NCBI GenBank assembly: GCA_943788895.1
Contig: CALSRZ010000003.1
Span: 248,001-312,000, forward strand
Direction of reading: 5' to 3'
DNA: 64,000 nucleotides
Source: an uncultured Pseudomonadales bacterium
GTDB taxonomy: Bacteria; Pseudomonadota; Gammaproteobacteria; Pseudomonadales; Porticoccaceae
Position 1 is the first letter of the stretch, and each line of letters begins with the position of its first letter. Of the stretch, positions 48,456-57,187 are shown piece by piece. The notes below the pieces were generated by a model. The model worked only from the letters and a program-made list of their open reading frames with translations, was not told where the DNA came from and made no database searches. The translations under genes and the position numbers were made by a program.

Positions 48456-49060
48456 TACGCAATCTCCGAATCTATACCGATAATAATAATGTCGTCCGAC
48501 TCATAGGAGTGAGGCGGAACCTCGAGGTTAGTCGGCGCAGGTACGCCAGCAAAAACTCGTCCAGAGAGATCAAACTTGGAACCGTGACAGGGGCAGAAAA
48601 AGCCACCGAGCCAGGAGTCTCCACCGAGATCCTTGGCACCCACATCGGGGCGATACATCGGCGCACAACCCAGGTGCGTACAGAGACCGACCAGAATCAG
48701 ATACTCTTCCTTGCCAGCCAGTGTGCGCGCTGAACCAGCCACATAACCGGGCTGCGAGGCGCTCTGCGAATCAGCATCTCTAAGGATACTAGTATCTATG
48801 GCATCGATAGCGGCCAGAGCCTCAGCGGTACGGCGCACGATATAAACCGGCTTGCCACGCCACTCGACAACCAGACGGCCGCCAGACTCAAGCTTGGAGA
48901 TATTAACTTTAACCGGCGCACCAGCAGCTTTAGCTTTGGCGCTTGGTTGCCAGGATGAAACGAAAGGTACTGCCGCACCAACTACACCAGCTCCACCGAC
49001 AACAGCGGTAGCACCAGTAAGAAATCGGCGGCGACTATGGTTGACACCGTCACTAGTCAT
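48455..49060 (-). CDS. petA: Rieske iron-sulfur subunit of the bc1 complex
   Basis: A 201-residue Rieske protein. The twin-arginine signal SRRRFLTG at residues 9-16 leads into a membrane anchor and hinge (about 17-45). The [2Fe-2S] ligands are in CTHLGC (about 132-137) and CPCHGS (about 155-160). It moves electrons from ubiquinol to cytochrome c1. The ATG at 49060, with a gggagaa site 7 bases upstream, is preferred over an open frame starting 38 codons earlier, which is not family-like. It is the first gene of the petA-petBC run and overlaps petBC by one base. Confidence 0.95.
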   Translation of the reverse strand: MTSDGVNHSRRRFLTGATAVVGGAGVVGAAVPFVSSWQPSAKAKAAGAPVKVNISKLESGGRLVVEWRGKPVYIVRRTAEALAAIDAIDTSILRDADSQSASQPGYVAGSARTLAGKEEYLILVGLCTHLGCAPMYRPDVGAKDLGGDSWLGGFFCPCHGSKFDLSGRVFAGVPAPTNLEVPPHSYESDDIIIIGIDSEIA

Positions 49061-49130
49061 GACGTTCTCCCTAAAACAGCAAAATTGGATGTTAAAACAC
49101 GCGGGTTCGCGCGCAATTAAAAGGCGCTGC

Positions 49131-49159
49131 ATTCTAACGGAAAGCCGCATTTTACGCAA
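49131..49159 (-). promoter_or_regulatory. Candidate sigma-70 promoter of petA-petBC
   Basis: On the minus strand, TTGCGT (49159-49154) and TAGAAT (49136-49131) are 17 bases apart. The start of transcription would fall about 65 bases before the petA ATG. Confidence 0.6.
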
Positions 49160-49204
49160 CCGGGAGAGTGCCAAATAAACCCTTAACCAGCTGTTTTTAA
49201 TGGC

Positions 49205-49242
49205 AAAAAAAAACCCGACTGAAGAGTCGGGTTTTGTTTTTT
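49205..49242. terminator. Bidirectional rho-independent terminator after rpsI
   Basis: aaacccgact (49211-49220) pairs with agtcgggttt (around 49225-49234) with a small loop. Eight or more A precede on the plus strand (a T run for the minus-strand genes) and T runs follow. It closes the rplM-rpsI unit. Confidence 0.9.
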
Positions 49243-49254
49243 TCCAACGCGCGA

Positions 49255-49647
49255 TTAACGCTTGGAGAATTGTGGACGCTTACGTGCTTTACGCAGACCC
49301 ACTTTCTTACGTTCAACCTGTCGAGCATCGCGAGTCAGGAAGCCTGCTTTGCGCAGTGGGCTACGAAGATTCTCATCGTATTCCAACAGTGCACGAGCAA
49401 TGCCGTGACGAATCGCACCAGCCTGACCGAAGTTACCACCACCATTTACGGTGATCTTCATATCAAACTTGTCGACCAGATCAACAACCTCAAATGGCTG
49501 GCGAACAATCATTCGCGCCACTTCACGACCGAAGTAAACTTCGATTGAGCGATCGTTAATTGTAATATTGCCTTTTCCTGAAGTTAGGAAAACGCGCGCG
49601 GCTGACGTCTTGCGACGACCAGTACCATAAAATTGAGATTCTGCCAT
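49255..49647 (-). CDS. rpsI: 30S ribosomal protein S9
   Basis: A 130-residue ribosomal protein uS9. It has the N-terminal [15 protein letters not shown] (residues 6-20), the middle [23 protein letters not shown] (about 70-92, only part shown in other families) and the basic C-terminal end KRPQFSKR whose last residues reach the P-site tRNA. Length is standard. It is the second gene of rplM-rpsI, 15 bp after rplM, and ends just before the terminator. Confidence 0.98.
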   Translation of the reverse strand: MAESQFYGTGRRKTSAARVFLTSGKGNITINDRSIEVYFGREVARMIVRQPFEVVDLVDKFDMKITVNGGGNFGQAGAIRHGIARALLEYDENLRSPLRKAGFLTRDARQVERKKVGLRKARKRPQFSKR

Positions 49648-49662
49648 GATAATCGCTGTCCG

Positions 49663-50091
49663 TTACAGTTCTAGAACTTGAGGTTGCTGTGCAGTATGAG
49701 GATGCTCATTACCGACATAAACCTTGAGTTTTCTAAACATTTCCCGACCTAGTGGTCCGCGGGGCAACATACCTTTAACCGCTGATTGGATAACACGCTC
49801 AGGCGCTTTCTCCAAAAGCTTGTCAAAAGTAATATCCTTAAGACCACCGGGGTAACCGGTGTGAGAGTAATAGGTTTTCTGTGTGGCTTTGTTACCAGTC
49901 ACGCCAATTTTTTCGGCGTTAACTACCACGACGTAATCGCCGGTATCAACATGCGGAGTATATTCCGGCTTGTGTTTGCCACGTAATCTTGTAGCAATTT
50001 CAACGGCCAAACGTCCAAGGGTTTTGCCCTCAGCGTCTACGATATACCAGTCACGTTGAACTGATTCTGTTTTAGCACTATATGTTTTCAT
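49663..50091 (-). CDS. rplM: 50S ribosomal protein L13
   Basis: A 142-residue ribosomal protein uL13. Family marks are [21 protein letters not shown] (about residues 16-36), the [19 protein letters not shown] region near 66-84, and [21 protein letters not shown] near 108-128. L13 binds early to 23S rRNA in large-subunit assembly. It leads the rplM-rpsI unit behind a good promoter and precedes the petABC genes in the same direction. Confidence 0.98.
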   Translation of the reverse strand: MKTYSAKTESVQRDWYIVDAEGKTLGRLAVEIATRLRGKHKPEYTPHVDTGDYVVVVNAEKIGVTGNKATQKTYYSHTGYPGGLKDITFDKLLEKAPERVIQSAVKGMLPRGPLGREMFRKLKVYVGNEHPHTAQQPQVLEL

Positions 50092-50134
50092 TCTTATCCT
50101 GCCTGGCTTTGGGGTATCCCAAAAAAGGGTGCGA

Positions 50135-50163
50135 ATTGTAATGATCGTCCGCGCCTATTACAA
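50135..50163 (-). promoter_or_regulatory. Sigma-70 promoter of rplM-rpsI
   Basis: On the minus strand, TTGTAA (50163-50158) and TACAAT (50140-50135) are separated by exactly 17 bases and lie about 45 bases upstream of the rplM start. Confidence 0.7.
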
Positions 50164-50203
50164 GGGGGGATTTGAGCAAATTTAAAGTTTTTTGCAGATA
50201 AGC

Positions 50204-51313
50204 TTATGGACGGTGCGGACAAGCCAAATACTCACGGCTCTGCATCTCCAATAATCGGCTCTCTGTGCGCTGGAATTCGAAGCCTAATCGACCGCCTGTA
50301 TAGAGCTCATTGATAGGCGCGGCGGCGGATACAGCCAATTTCACGCTGCGGTCATAGAACTCGTCAACCAAATTTATAAAGCGTCGGGCGGCATCATTAT
50401 TCAATGCGGTGAACAGAGGAACATTGGCAATCACCACCGAATGAAACTCTTTCGCCACCTCAATATAATCGTTTTGACTGCGCGGTCCCTCGCAAATTGC
50501 CGCAAAATCAAACCAGACTAAATCCTCCGCCACCTTGCGGGCGGGAATCAGGCGGCCCTCTATATCGAGACTTACATTGAGTTTAATCTCCCCCTCGAGC
50601 ACCACCAGACTATCAAAGGTTGCACTGATAGCCCGCTCAGCTGCATCTCCCAGCGGCGAGTAATAGAGCTCTGCCTTTTCCAGCGCACGCAATCGGTAAT
50701 CGCGACCGCCGTCGACATTAACCACTTCGCAGTGCTTGTTAAGTAGCTCGATAGCCGGGAAAAAGCGCTGGCGCTGCAAACCATCGCGATACAGCAGATC
50801 GGGAATAATATTAGAGGTAGCTACCAGAGTGACACCGCGTGCGAACAGCCCCTCCAGCAACAGCGCCAGAATCATCGCATCGGTGATATCACTGACAAAG
50901 AACTCGTCAAAACAGATTACCCGCGCCTCACTGGCAATTGACTCAGCAACAATATCCAGCGGATTGGCCTGGCCTTTATGACGCTCAAGATCCTGATGTA
51001 CACGGCGCATAAAGCGGTGAAAGTGAACACGCATTTTCTTTTCAAATGGCAGGCTCTCGTAAAAACTGTCCATAAGGTAGGTTTTGCCGCGACCGACACC
51101 ACCCCAAAAATACAGCCCCTTTTCCGGCGCGCGATCTGACTCGCGGGAAGAGCGTAATAACTTCGCCATCAGGCCGCCCTTCTTGCCGCTGTTGCGCTCT
51201 ATCAGCCGGTGAAACAGATCGTCGAGCTGATCGACCGCAAATGCCTGCGCATCATCCGCCACAAAGCCCTGTCGAGCCAGATCATTTTGGTAACGCTGTT
51301 TCGGGGATAACAT
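50204..51313 (-). CDS. zapE: Cell division ATPase ZapE (AFG1-like)
   Basis: A 369-residue AAA-type ATPase. Walker A appears as GGVGRGKTYLMDSFYESLP (about residues 71-89) and a Walker B/DEAD-like acidic region as ICFDEFFVSDITDAM (about 133-147). The family signature HFHRFMRRVHQDL follows Walker A. ZapE binds the Z-ring and helps late division under stress; the mitochondrial homologue is AFG1. The ATG at 51313 (MLSPKQRYQNDL) is used; a TTG six codons upstream has no better ribosome site. It is divergent from zapG (160 bp apart), a pairing also found in E. coli. Confidence 0.94.
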   Translation of the reverse strand: MLSPKQRYQNDLARQGFVADDAQAFAVDQLDDLFHRLIERNSGKKGGLMAKLLRSSRESDRAPEKGLYFWGGVGRGKTYLMDSFYESLPFEKKMRVHFHRFMRRVHQDLERHKGQANPLDIVAESIASEARVICFDEFFVSDITDAMILALLLEGLFARGVTLVATSNIIPDLLYRDGLQRQRFFPAIELLNKHCEVVNVDGGRDYRLRALEKAELYYSPLGDAAERAISATFDSLVVLEGEIKLNVSLDIEGRLIPARKVAEDLVWFDFAAICEGPRSQNDYIEVAKEFHSVVIANVPLFTALNNDAARRFINLVDEFYDRSVKLAVSAAAPINELYTGGRLGFEFQRTESRLLEMQSREYLACPHRP

Positions 51314-51472
51314 CGAATATGGTAGGATCAACTGTTAAAGGCAGACTGTAACTATCACAGCGCCCTAAAACAACTAAAAAAATCAATCTAAAAGCATTGA
51401 TTCGGGAACCACCTTTGGCGACACTTAGACCGGCAGCCCAAAGGTTATAAAAAGCTTATTAGGAGAATACAT

Positions 51473-51997
51473 TTGACAACATTGACCTCAATTCTGATCG
51501 CAGCAGCGTTTTTCGCTATCGGAGCCGCTGTCGGCCATCTCTTTTCAAAAAAGGTTGATCAGGGGGATAAATCTGTCCGCGATCTGGAAAAGAAACTCGA
51601 GAAAAGCGAGCAGAAACTCAAACGTTATCAGCAGGAAGTAACCGAACACTTTGTTGCGGTTTCACACCTGACCAGCAATGTAGCTCAGAGTTACAAGCAG
51701 ATTCACGAGCATCTGGCGACCAGCGCGATTCGCCTGGCCAGCCCGGAAGTCGGTCGCCAACTTCTCAAGTCAGGCGGCAGCGACCTCAATATGCTCGATT
51801 CCAACGGCAATCCGCTGGTTGATATCGACGATATAGAAGTACCCAGAGACTATGCCCCCAGCGTACCCGGCGGCGTCCTCAGTGAAGGCTATGGCCTCGG
51901 TGAAAACGATCAGAACAAAGAACAGCCAGATACTGCCGCTAACAATATTGCCGCGGATGACGATGAAGAGGCCGACCCAACCCAGAGTGTTGGCTAA
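51473..51997 (+). CDS. zapG: ZapG/YhcB-type membrane protein (DUF1043)
   Basis: A 174-residue protein with one N-terminal membrane helix (about residues 6-24) followed by a coiled-coil segment (about 35-65, VRDLEKKLEKSEQKLKRYQQEV) and an acidic, disordered tail (about 120-174). The order matches YhcB (ZapG), a cytoplasm-facing division and envelope factor of gammaproteobacteria. The start is a TTG with an aggag site 8 bases upstream (51461-51465); no in-frame ATG lies near. The gene is divergent from zapE. Confidence 0.88.
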   Translation: MTTLTSILIAAAFFAIGAAVGHLFSKKVDQGDKSVRDLEKKLEKSEQKLKRYQQEVTEHFVAVSHLTSNVAQSYKQIHEHLATSAIRLASPEVGRQLLKSGGSDLNMLDSNGNPLVDIDDIEVPRDYAPSVPGGVLSEGYGLGENDQNKEQPDTAANNIAADDDEEADPTQSVG

Positions 51998-52041
51998 TAG
52001 TTAAAGAGGAAGCAGTTTTAGCGCAAGCAGGGAGGTTTGCC

Positions 52042-52830
52042 ATCACAACTACAGCCAACTATTCAATACTTGATCGAACATTACCCCATCTTCTACCCAG
52101 CCGCTGCTCAATGTGCCGCGGCGCGCTGGAAACCGTCAACCAGTGTATCTGCGATGCCTGCGTCAGCGAACTGCCGTGGCTGGAAGACTGTTGCCAACAG
52201 TGTGCCGTTCCTCTAACCACTGATGCCCTGTGCCCAGACTGCCAGTCAAAAGCGCCCGCTTACCGCCGCTGTATCTCTGCGTTTATCTATCAGGCACCGA
52301 TCGACAATATTATTCTGCGTTTAAAAAAAGATCCCTATGTCGCCGAGATCAAACAGCTGACCGCACTGCTGGCCGAGCGAATTCTTCGCTGCTATCAGTC
52401 CACTGAACAAAAACAAGAGCAAAAGCCATCCCTGCCAGAGCTGGTAATCCCAATGCCCCTGCACTGGCGAAAAATAGCCCAGCGCGGATTTAACCAGAGC
52501 CAGATAATCGGCAATCTGCTATCCAACTATTTTTTGTATGAGCACAAAACCCCGTTAAAAGTACTCAGCGATATCTGCCAACGCACCAGCAATAGCCAGG
52601 CTCAGCAGGCACTGGATAAAAAGCAGCGCGCCAGAAGCGTTAAAGATGCCTTTTCCATAGACGCAGGATCAGACTTTAGCCTTAAAGGAAAAACCGTCGC
52701 CATACTGGATGATGTTGTGACCACCGGCGCCACAGCAAATGCCCTTGCCAGCAAGATCGTAGATGCCGGAGCCGATCAGGTGGATATTTGGTCTCTAGCG
52801 AGAACAAGCTGGAATAATTCGAGCCAGTAA
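52042..52830 (+). CDS. comF: ComF-family phosphoribosyltransferase-like protein, probably with a non-ATG start
   Basis: About 262 residues. A zinc-ribbon-like N-terminal part with CxxC pairs (CSMC, then CICDAC, CCQQC, CPDC) precedes a C-terminal type I phosphoribosyltransferase fold with the PRPP loop AILDDVVTTGATANAL near residue 235. ComF proteins are linked to DNA uptake and to Fe-S/DNA-related roles. The first in-frame ATG (52111) would cut off the first Cys of the family motif LLPSRCSMC. The frame stays open upstream with no ATG, GTG or TTG, but a strong gggagg site (52030-52035) stands six bases before an ATC at 52042, the proposed start. If the start is not 52042, the only standard start is 52111. 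Confidence 0.75.
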   Translation: MTTTANYSILDRTLPHLLPSRCSMCRGALETVNQCICDACVSELPWLEDCCQQCAVPLTTDALCPDCQSKAPAYRRCISAFIYQAPIDNIILRLKKDPYVAEIKQLTALLAERILRCYQSTEQKQEQKPSLPELVIPMPLHWRKIAQRGFNQSQIIGNLLSNYFLYEHKTPLKVLSDICQRTSNSQAQQALDKKQRARSVKDAFSIDAGSDFSLKGKTVAILDDVVTTGATANALASKIVDAGADQVDIWSLARTSWNNSSQ

Positions 52831-52836
52831 CTCAGA

Positions 52837-53685
52837 ATGGCACCTATAAAACTATCCACAGAGAATTCATCCAGAGTGAGCATATCTACAGTGAACTCAT
52901 CTTCACAAGAGCCAGACAAAATCTGGCAGCAGATTTATCAACAGGCGCAAACTGCCGCCCGCGATGAGCCCATACTGGCGAGCTTTTTCCAATCGACCAT
53001 TCTCGATCACCAGAGTCTCGGCAGCGCCCTTAGCTACCATCTGGCCAATAAGCTGGCCAGCAGTGCAGCGCCGGCATCCATGCTGCGCAAGCTGATGGAT
53101 AGAGCCTTCTCAACCGATAACATTATTCAGGCAGTAGCCGCCGATCTTCAGGCCACCGTCGCCCGCGACTCAGCCTGCAATCTCTATCTAACACCCTTCC
53201 TCTACTTTAAGGGATTTCTGGCCGTGCAATCCTATCGCGCCGCGCACCAGCTGTGGCTCGAAGATCGCCACTCTCTGGCGCTGCTGCTGCAGTATCGTAT
53301 CTCGCTAAAGTTTGCCGTGGATATTCACCCGGCGGCACAGATTGGCAGCGGGCTTTTGGTCGATCACGCCACCGGGCTGGTGATTGGTGAAACTGCGGTA
53401 GTCGAAGACTGCGTCTCAATTATGCAGTCGGTAACCCTTGGCGGCACCGGTAAAGTCTCCGGCGATCGCCATCCGAAAATTCGCAAAGGTGTACTGATTG
53501 GCCCCGGAGCAAAAATACTGGGCAATATTGAAGTGGCTGAGGGTGCGATGGTGGCTGCGTCGAGCGTGGTATTAAAACCTGTTCCGGCCCATGCGATTGT
53601 TGCCGGGGTTCCCGCAGCGGTGATTGGCGATACCAGAAGCACAGAGCCATCCCGAACTATGGATCATTATTTTAAGTGCGACTAG
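52837..53685 (+). CDS. cysE: Serine O-acetyltransferase (copy 1)
   Basis: A 282-residue serine acetyltransferase. An N-terminal helical domain (about residues 30-165, with FLYFKGFLAVQSYRAAHQLW) is followed by a left-handed beta helix of hexapeptide repeats (DIHPAAQIGSGLLVDHATGL, then VVEDCVSIMQSVTLGGTGK; the catalytic His in VDHATGL). It makes O-acetylserine for cysteine synthesis. The first 25 residues are a Ser-rich tail missing in most CysE. A second cysE paralogue is at 62889-63683. It is convergent with epmA. Confidence 0.9.
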   Translation: MAPIKLSTENSSRVSISTVNSSSQEPDKIWQQIYQQAQTAARDEPILASFFQSTILDHQSLGSALSYHLANKLASSAAPASMLRKLMDRAFSTDNIIQAVAADLQATVARDSACNLYLTPFLYFKGFLAVQSYRAAHQLWLEDRHSLALLLQYRISLKFAVDIHPAAQIGSGLLVDHATGLVIGETAVVEDCVSIMQSVTLGGTGKVSGDRHPKIRKGVLIGPGAKILGNIEVAEGAMVAASSVVLKPVPAHAIVAGVPAAVIGDTRSTEPSRTMDHYFKCD

Positions 53686-53704
53686 AGTGCACAATTAGAG
53701 AGAC

Positions 53705-54659
53705 CTAACAGCGATCCCAGCTAAAGGGCATCACCTGATCCAGGGAGGCCGCACCCTCAATCTGCATCAACAATCTATCCACCCCCAGAGCGACACCAGA
53801 ACAGTCCGGCAATCCTGACTCAAGGGCTGCCAGCAAGTGCTGGTCAATCTCCATTGGCGGCTTGCCCGCTATTTTCCGCGCCTGCTGATCCTCGGCAAAA
53901 CGACTCGCCTGTTCCTGCCCATCGGTTAATTCAAAATAGCCATTGGCCAACTCAACACGATTTAGAAAAGCCTCGAAGCGACGACTGACATTGCGCCCCT
54001 GAGAGTCGCTGTAACATCTCGCCAGCGCCGCCTGACAGGCCGGATAGTCATAGACCAGCACCAAGCCATCACTGAGCTGAGGCTCAATAACAACGCTAAA
54101 CAACAGGTCCAGGCAGTTGGCGCGACTATCATCAGACCAGGCACTTGATCCCGCCTCGACGGCGAGCTTTTGCAGGCTGCTCAGCTCTGCCTGATGGGGA
54201 TCAATATTGAAGTATTTGGCAAACAGCTCGGCATAGCTGTACTTATTAATCGCGATAGTGGGCAGCAGAGTTTCAATCAGTTCGCCGAGCTCAGTCATCA
54301 ACTGGTGCTCATCCCAACCGCAGCGATACCATTCAAGCAGGGTAAATTCCGGATTGTGGCGGACACCCGCTTCGCCACTGCGAAACGCTTTTCCCAGACA
54401 GAAGATATCGCCACTGCCCGCGGCGAGCAGCCGTTTCATAAAATATTCAGGAGAGGTTTGTAGATAGCTTTTTACAGCAGAGGCTCCTTGAAGAGTAGCA
54501 ATACTTTCTATATTGCGATCGGTAACCGATGTTGTAGACAACACCGGCACATCCACTTCAAGTAAATTGCGCTGTTGGAAAAAACCGCCGCAGCTCGGCC
54601 AAAACCCGACTGCGTTGACGCAGTCTGTCGAGACTAATACCGGGCTGCCAATCTGTCAT
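53705..54659 (-). pseudogene. epmA: EF-P--(R)-beta-lysine ligase EpmA, interrupted by a +1 frameshift
   Basis: A class II lysyl-tRNA-synthetase-like enzyme (about 317 residues once repaired). The main frame (54556 to 53705) carries VLSTTSVTDRNIES, MKRLLAAGSGDIFCLGKAFR, NPEFTLLEWYR and the final GVALGVDRLLMQ. Its only starts there are internal. In the neighbouring frame the N-terminus MTDWQPGISLDRLRQRSR begins at an ATG at 54659 and runs into the same gene at ELRRFFQQRNLLEVD; the two meet at an A run (54579-54584 on the plus strand; six instead of five). The total, 955 bases, is one over a multiple of three. EpmA attaches beta-lysine to EF-P, whose gene lies 28 bp upstream. Confidence 0.88.
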
Positions 54660-54687
54660 CAGCGCAATCCGCCTTTATCTACAGGGG

Positions 54688-55260
54688 TTATTTACTGCTA
54701 ACGCGACCCTGATATTCACCGGTGCGCGTATCGACACGAATAACTTCGCCCTCATCGAGAAACAGCGGCACCTTAACCACAGCACCAGTGCTCAACTTGG
54801 CAGGCTTGTTGCCGCCCTGAGCAGTATCGCCGCGTAGACCCGGATCGGTTTCAACAATTTCCAACTCAACATGGTTGGGCGGTGTTACCGAAAGCGGTGA
54901 ACCGTTGTACAACGTCACCACGCAAATATCCTGCTCACTCAACCACTGCAGCGCATCACCAACCGCATTCTCAGTTGCCTGATGCTGCTCAAAGGTGTCC
55001 GGCTCCATAAAGCACCAGAAATCGCCATCGTTATAGAGATACTGCATATCAGCATCCATCACATCAGCCGCTTCCACAGACTCACCAGATTTAAAGGTCT
55101 TCTCTAAAACCCGTGCGGTTTTTAAATTGCGCAGTTTGACGCGATTAAACGCCTGTCCCTTACCGGGCTTCACAAGCTCATTTTCCAAAATTGAACAGGG
55201 GTCGCCGTCAAGCATCACTTTTAATCCGGGACGGAATTCATTGGTAGAATAATTAGCCAT
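54688..55260 (-). CDS. efp: Elongation factor P
   Basis: A 190-residue EF-P with its three beta-barrel domains. The first has the modification loop KPGKGQAF (the Lys at about residue 34, target of EpmA), then [19 protein letters not shown]. The second and third follow normally, and the protein ends with [17 protein letters not shown] relieves stalling at polyproline. The ATG at 55260 is the standard start; the open frame 19 codons upstream is not family-like. Neighbouring epmA (frameshifted in this sequence) supplies the modifying enzyme, 28 bp downstream, so the two form one transcript. Confidence 0.97.
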   Translation of the reverse strand: MANYSTNEFRPGLKVMLDGDPCSILENELVKPGKGQAFNRVKLRNLKTARVLEKTFKSGESVEAADVMDADMQYLYNDGDFWCFMEPDTFEQHQATENAVGDALQWLSEQDICVVTLYNGSPLSVTPPNHVELEIVETDPGLRGDTAQGGNKPAKLSTGAVVKVPLFLDEGEVIRVDTRTGEYQGRVSSK

Positions 55261-55495
55261 GGGTCTCTTATCTCGATTATCTAAAAAGGCCGATATGATA
55301 CCCGAACTGCTCAGCAAATTGAGCAGTTTGTCCTATTGATTAGTAAATTATTCAATTGCACGGCTTAACCGGGAAAGTTGACTACACTTAAAAAAGTACG
55401 GAGAGAGAAATATAACTTAGTCACTCGCCCGGGTATCAGCCCCTCTCAGCGAATCCTAGAGGCGATACAATCGGAATGCCTTGCAGATAAAATTT

Positions 55496-57151
55496 ATGAC
55501 TTCTATTTCACTGGATAATATCGCAGCCCTGCTGGACATCATCAAGCCCGACATTGCCGACCAGCTTCTCAGCGACGCAAACTTTAACCTGCGTAACAAG
55601 GCATCCACCGAACAGTGGATTGGCAATCTATCAGCCACCAGCTTCGCCAACAATTCAATAGAACTCTATCGCGTGCTACCCATAGCCACAAAGCTAGATA
55701 TAGACCCGAACACCAAGATGGATATTCTCGACAGCCTGACACCCACAGTCATCCGGTCTACGGAATGCCTGCTGCAATCCCAGCTCAACCAGGACACCGC
55801 CAAGGCAATCTCACTCGGTCAGGCACTGATCCGCCAGGTTTACGAAGGCTATAAACTGGTTATCTACCAGCTTGGCAACCAGCCGAATATCACCAGTGAA
55901 ACCAGTATTGCCGCGCTCGCCAAAAGCATCCTTAGCGCCTGCAATGTACTGGCTAAAATCCAGCTCAACAGCCTTAGTCACTACCTGCAGCAGCCAAGCT
56001 TTTTTTGGCGTGAACTGCACGCGCTGCACCTGCTGGCGCAACAGCTGGATATAGCCGATCTGGATATACCCAATCCGATGGGCATCAATACCTCGATCAA
56101 TAAAGTCTATTTAAAACTGTTGCTGTTTAACTGCACAAGGCCCAACCATTTCTCAAACTATGAATTGCGCTTTGTCTACACCGAACTGGATTTCTGGTCC
56201 TCGCTCGCGGAGCTGCACAGGGGAAATAAGGGCGGGCTGTTTGCCATAGATCCCTCCAGTGATCGTGGCGCCGTCTACACCGATGAGATTGAACAGCGAC
56301 CCGGCAATATTATTTTGGATACCTTTAATCTGGTCAAATTTCTCAACAGTATTCTGGTTGAAAATAATGACACATTATTTTCCGACCGTATTTCCCGACG
56401 GGTAATTAAAGATCTGGTTCGCCAGTGGGGCGAAAAGATAAAACGTCAGGAAACCCATATTAGAGATCATGCAGAGGTCACTATCACCCGCGGCTTCACC
56501 TCAATTATCTGCATGCTGTCGAGAACCGATTCCTTTGAAAACTTTCTGTTGCTCTGCGGACAAAAACCCTCAGCACCGGACACCGGGGTAAGAGGCATCA
56601 ACAGAACCGATGATGTCTGGGGAACCTCGTTTGAACCCATCGACAGCCATCCCGGCGACCCGGTTATCTTCACCCCGGTGCGCAACAATAAAACCAAATT
56701 GAGACTGATACGCGGCATACGAAACGATATCAGCCTGAATGGTGCCTGTATTGAACTGGCCGATGACAAAAACGAACTACAGCCCGGCGAACCCATTGCC
56801 ATTCGCACCAAGGGCAGCGCCAAATGGGTAGCCGGCATTATCCGCTGGAAACATATCTCGCCATCATTGAGCACAGTCTGCGGTCTGCAGTTTCCGGCGC
56901 GCAACTGTATCCCCGCAGCCATTCGCGGCAACCCCAGGGAGCAGCAGTCCGAGCGTCAGTTTATGAAGGCGATAATACTTTCAAAAAAGAAAGATCTCAG
57001 CGGCGAAATCACCCTGCTCTGCCCACCATTGCGCTACACCGAGGGCAGTAAAATCTATCTGCTGACGCCCCAGAAACAAACAGCGGCAATCCTTGGCGAA
57101 GAGCTGGAAACCACTGAACACCTATCACATTTTAAAATCAGATTTTGTTAA
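55496..57151 (+). CDS. PilZ-domain protein of unknown N-terminal type
   Basis: A 551-residue protein. The region about 395-475 fits a PilZ domain: an Arg-rich start (KLRLIRGIRNDISLNGACIEL, with the R-x-x-x-R and N-x-S-x-x-G type pattern as NDISLNGA) and AKWVAGIIRWKH further on. PilZ domains bind cyclic di-GMP. The first 380 residues are largely helical, without signal peptide, and match no family I know; residues about 215-350 look like a distinct globular part. The ATG at 55496 is preferred over a TTG 15 bases earlier. It ends 36 bp before the FimX-like gene, so the two are probably made together. Confidence 0.8.
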   Translation: MTSISLDNIAALLDIIKPDIADQLLSDANFNLRNKASTEQWIGNLSATSFANNSIELYRVLPIATKLDIDPNTKMDILDSLTPTVIRSTECLLQSQLNQDTAKAISLGQALIRQVYEGYKLVIYQLGNQPNITSETSIAALAKSILSACNVLAKIQLNSLSHYLQQPSFFWRELHALHLLAQQLDIADLDIPNPMGINTSINKVYLKLLLFNCTRPNHFSNYELRFVYTELDFWSSLAELHRGNKGGLFAIDPSSDRGAVYTDEIEQRPGNIILDTFNLVKFLNSILVENNDTLFSDRISRRVIKDLVRQWGEKIKRQETHIRDHAEVTITRGFTSIICMLSRTDSFENFLLLCGQKPSAPDTGVRGINRTDDVWGTSFEPIDSHPGDPVIFTPVRNNKTKLRLIRGIRNDISLNGACIELADDKNELQPGEPIAIRTKGSAKWVAGIIRWKHISPSLSTVCGLQFPARNCIPAAIRGNPREQQSERQFMKAIILSKKKDLSGEITLLCPPLRYTEGSKIYLLTPQKQTAAILGEELETTEHLSHFKIRFC

Positions 57152-57187
57152 TTAACAACTGCAACAGTCCAGGGACGGAAAAAATTT

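Noticed and set aside
52111..52830. comF starting at the ATG 52111
   Set aside because: It would split the first CxxC pair of the family; kept as the fallback in the feature entry.
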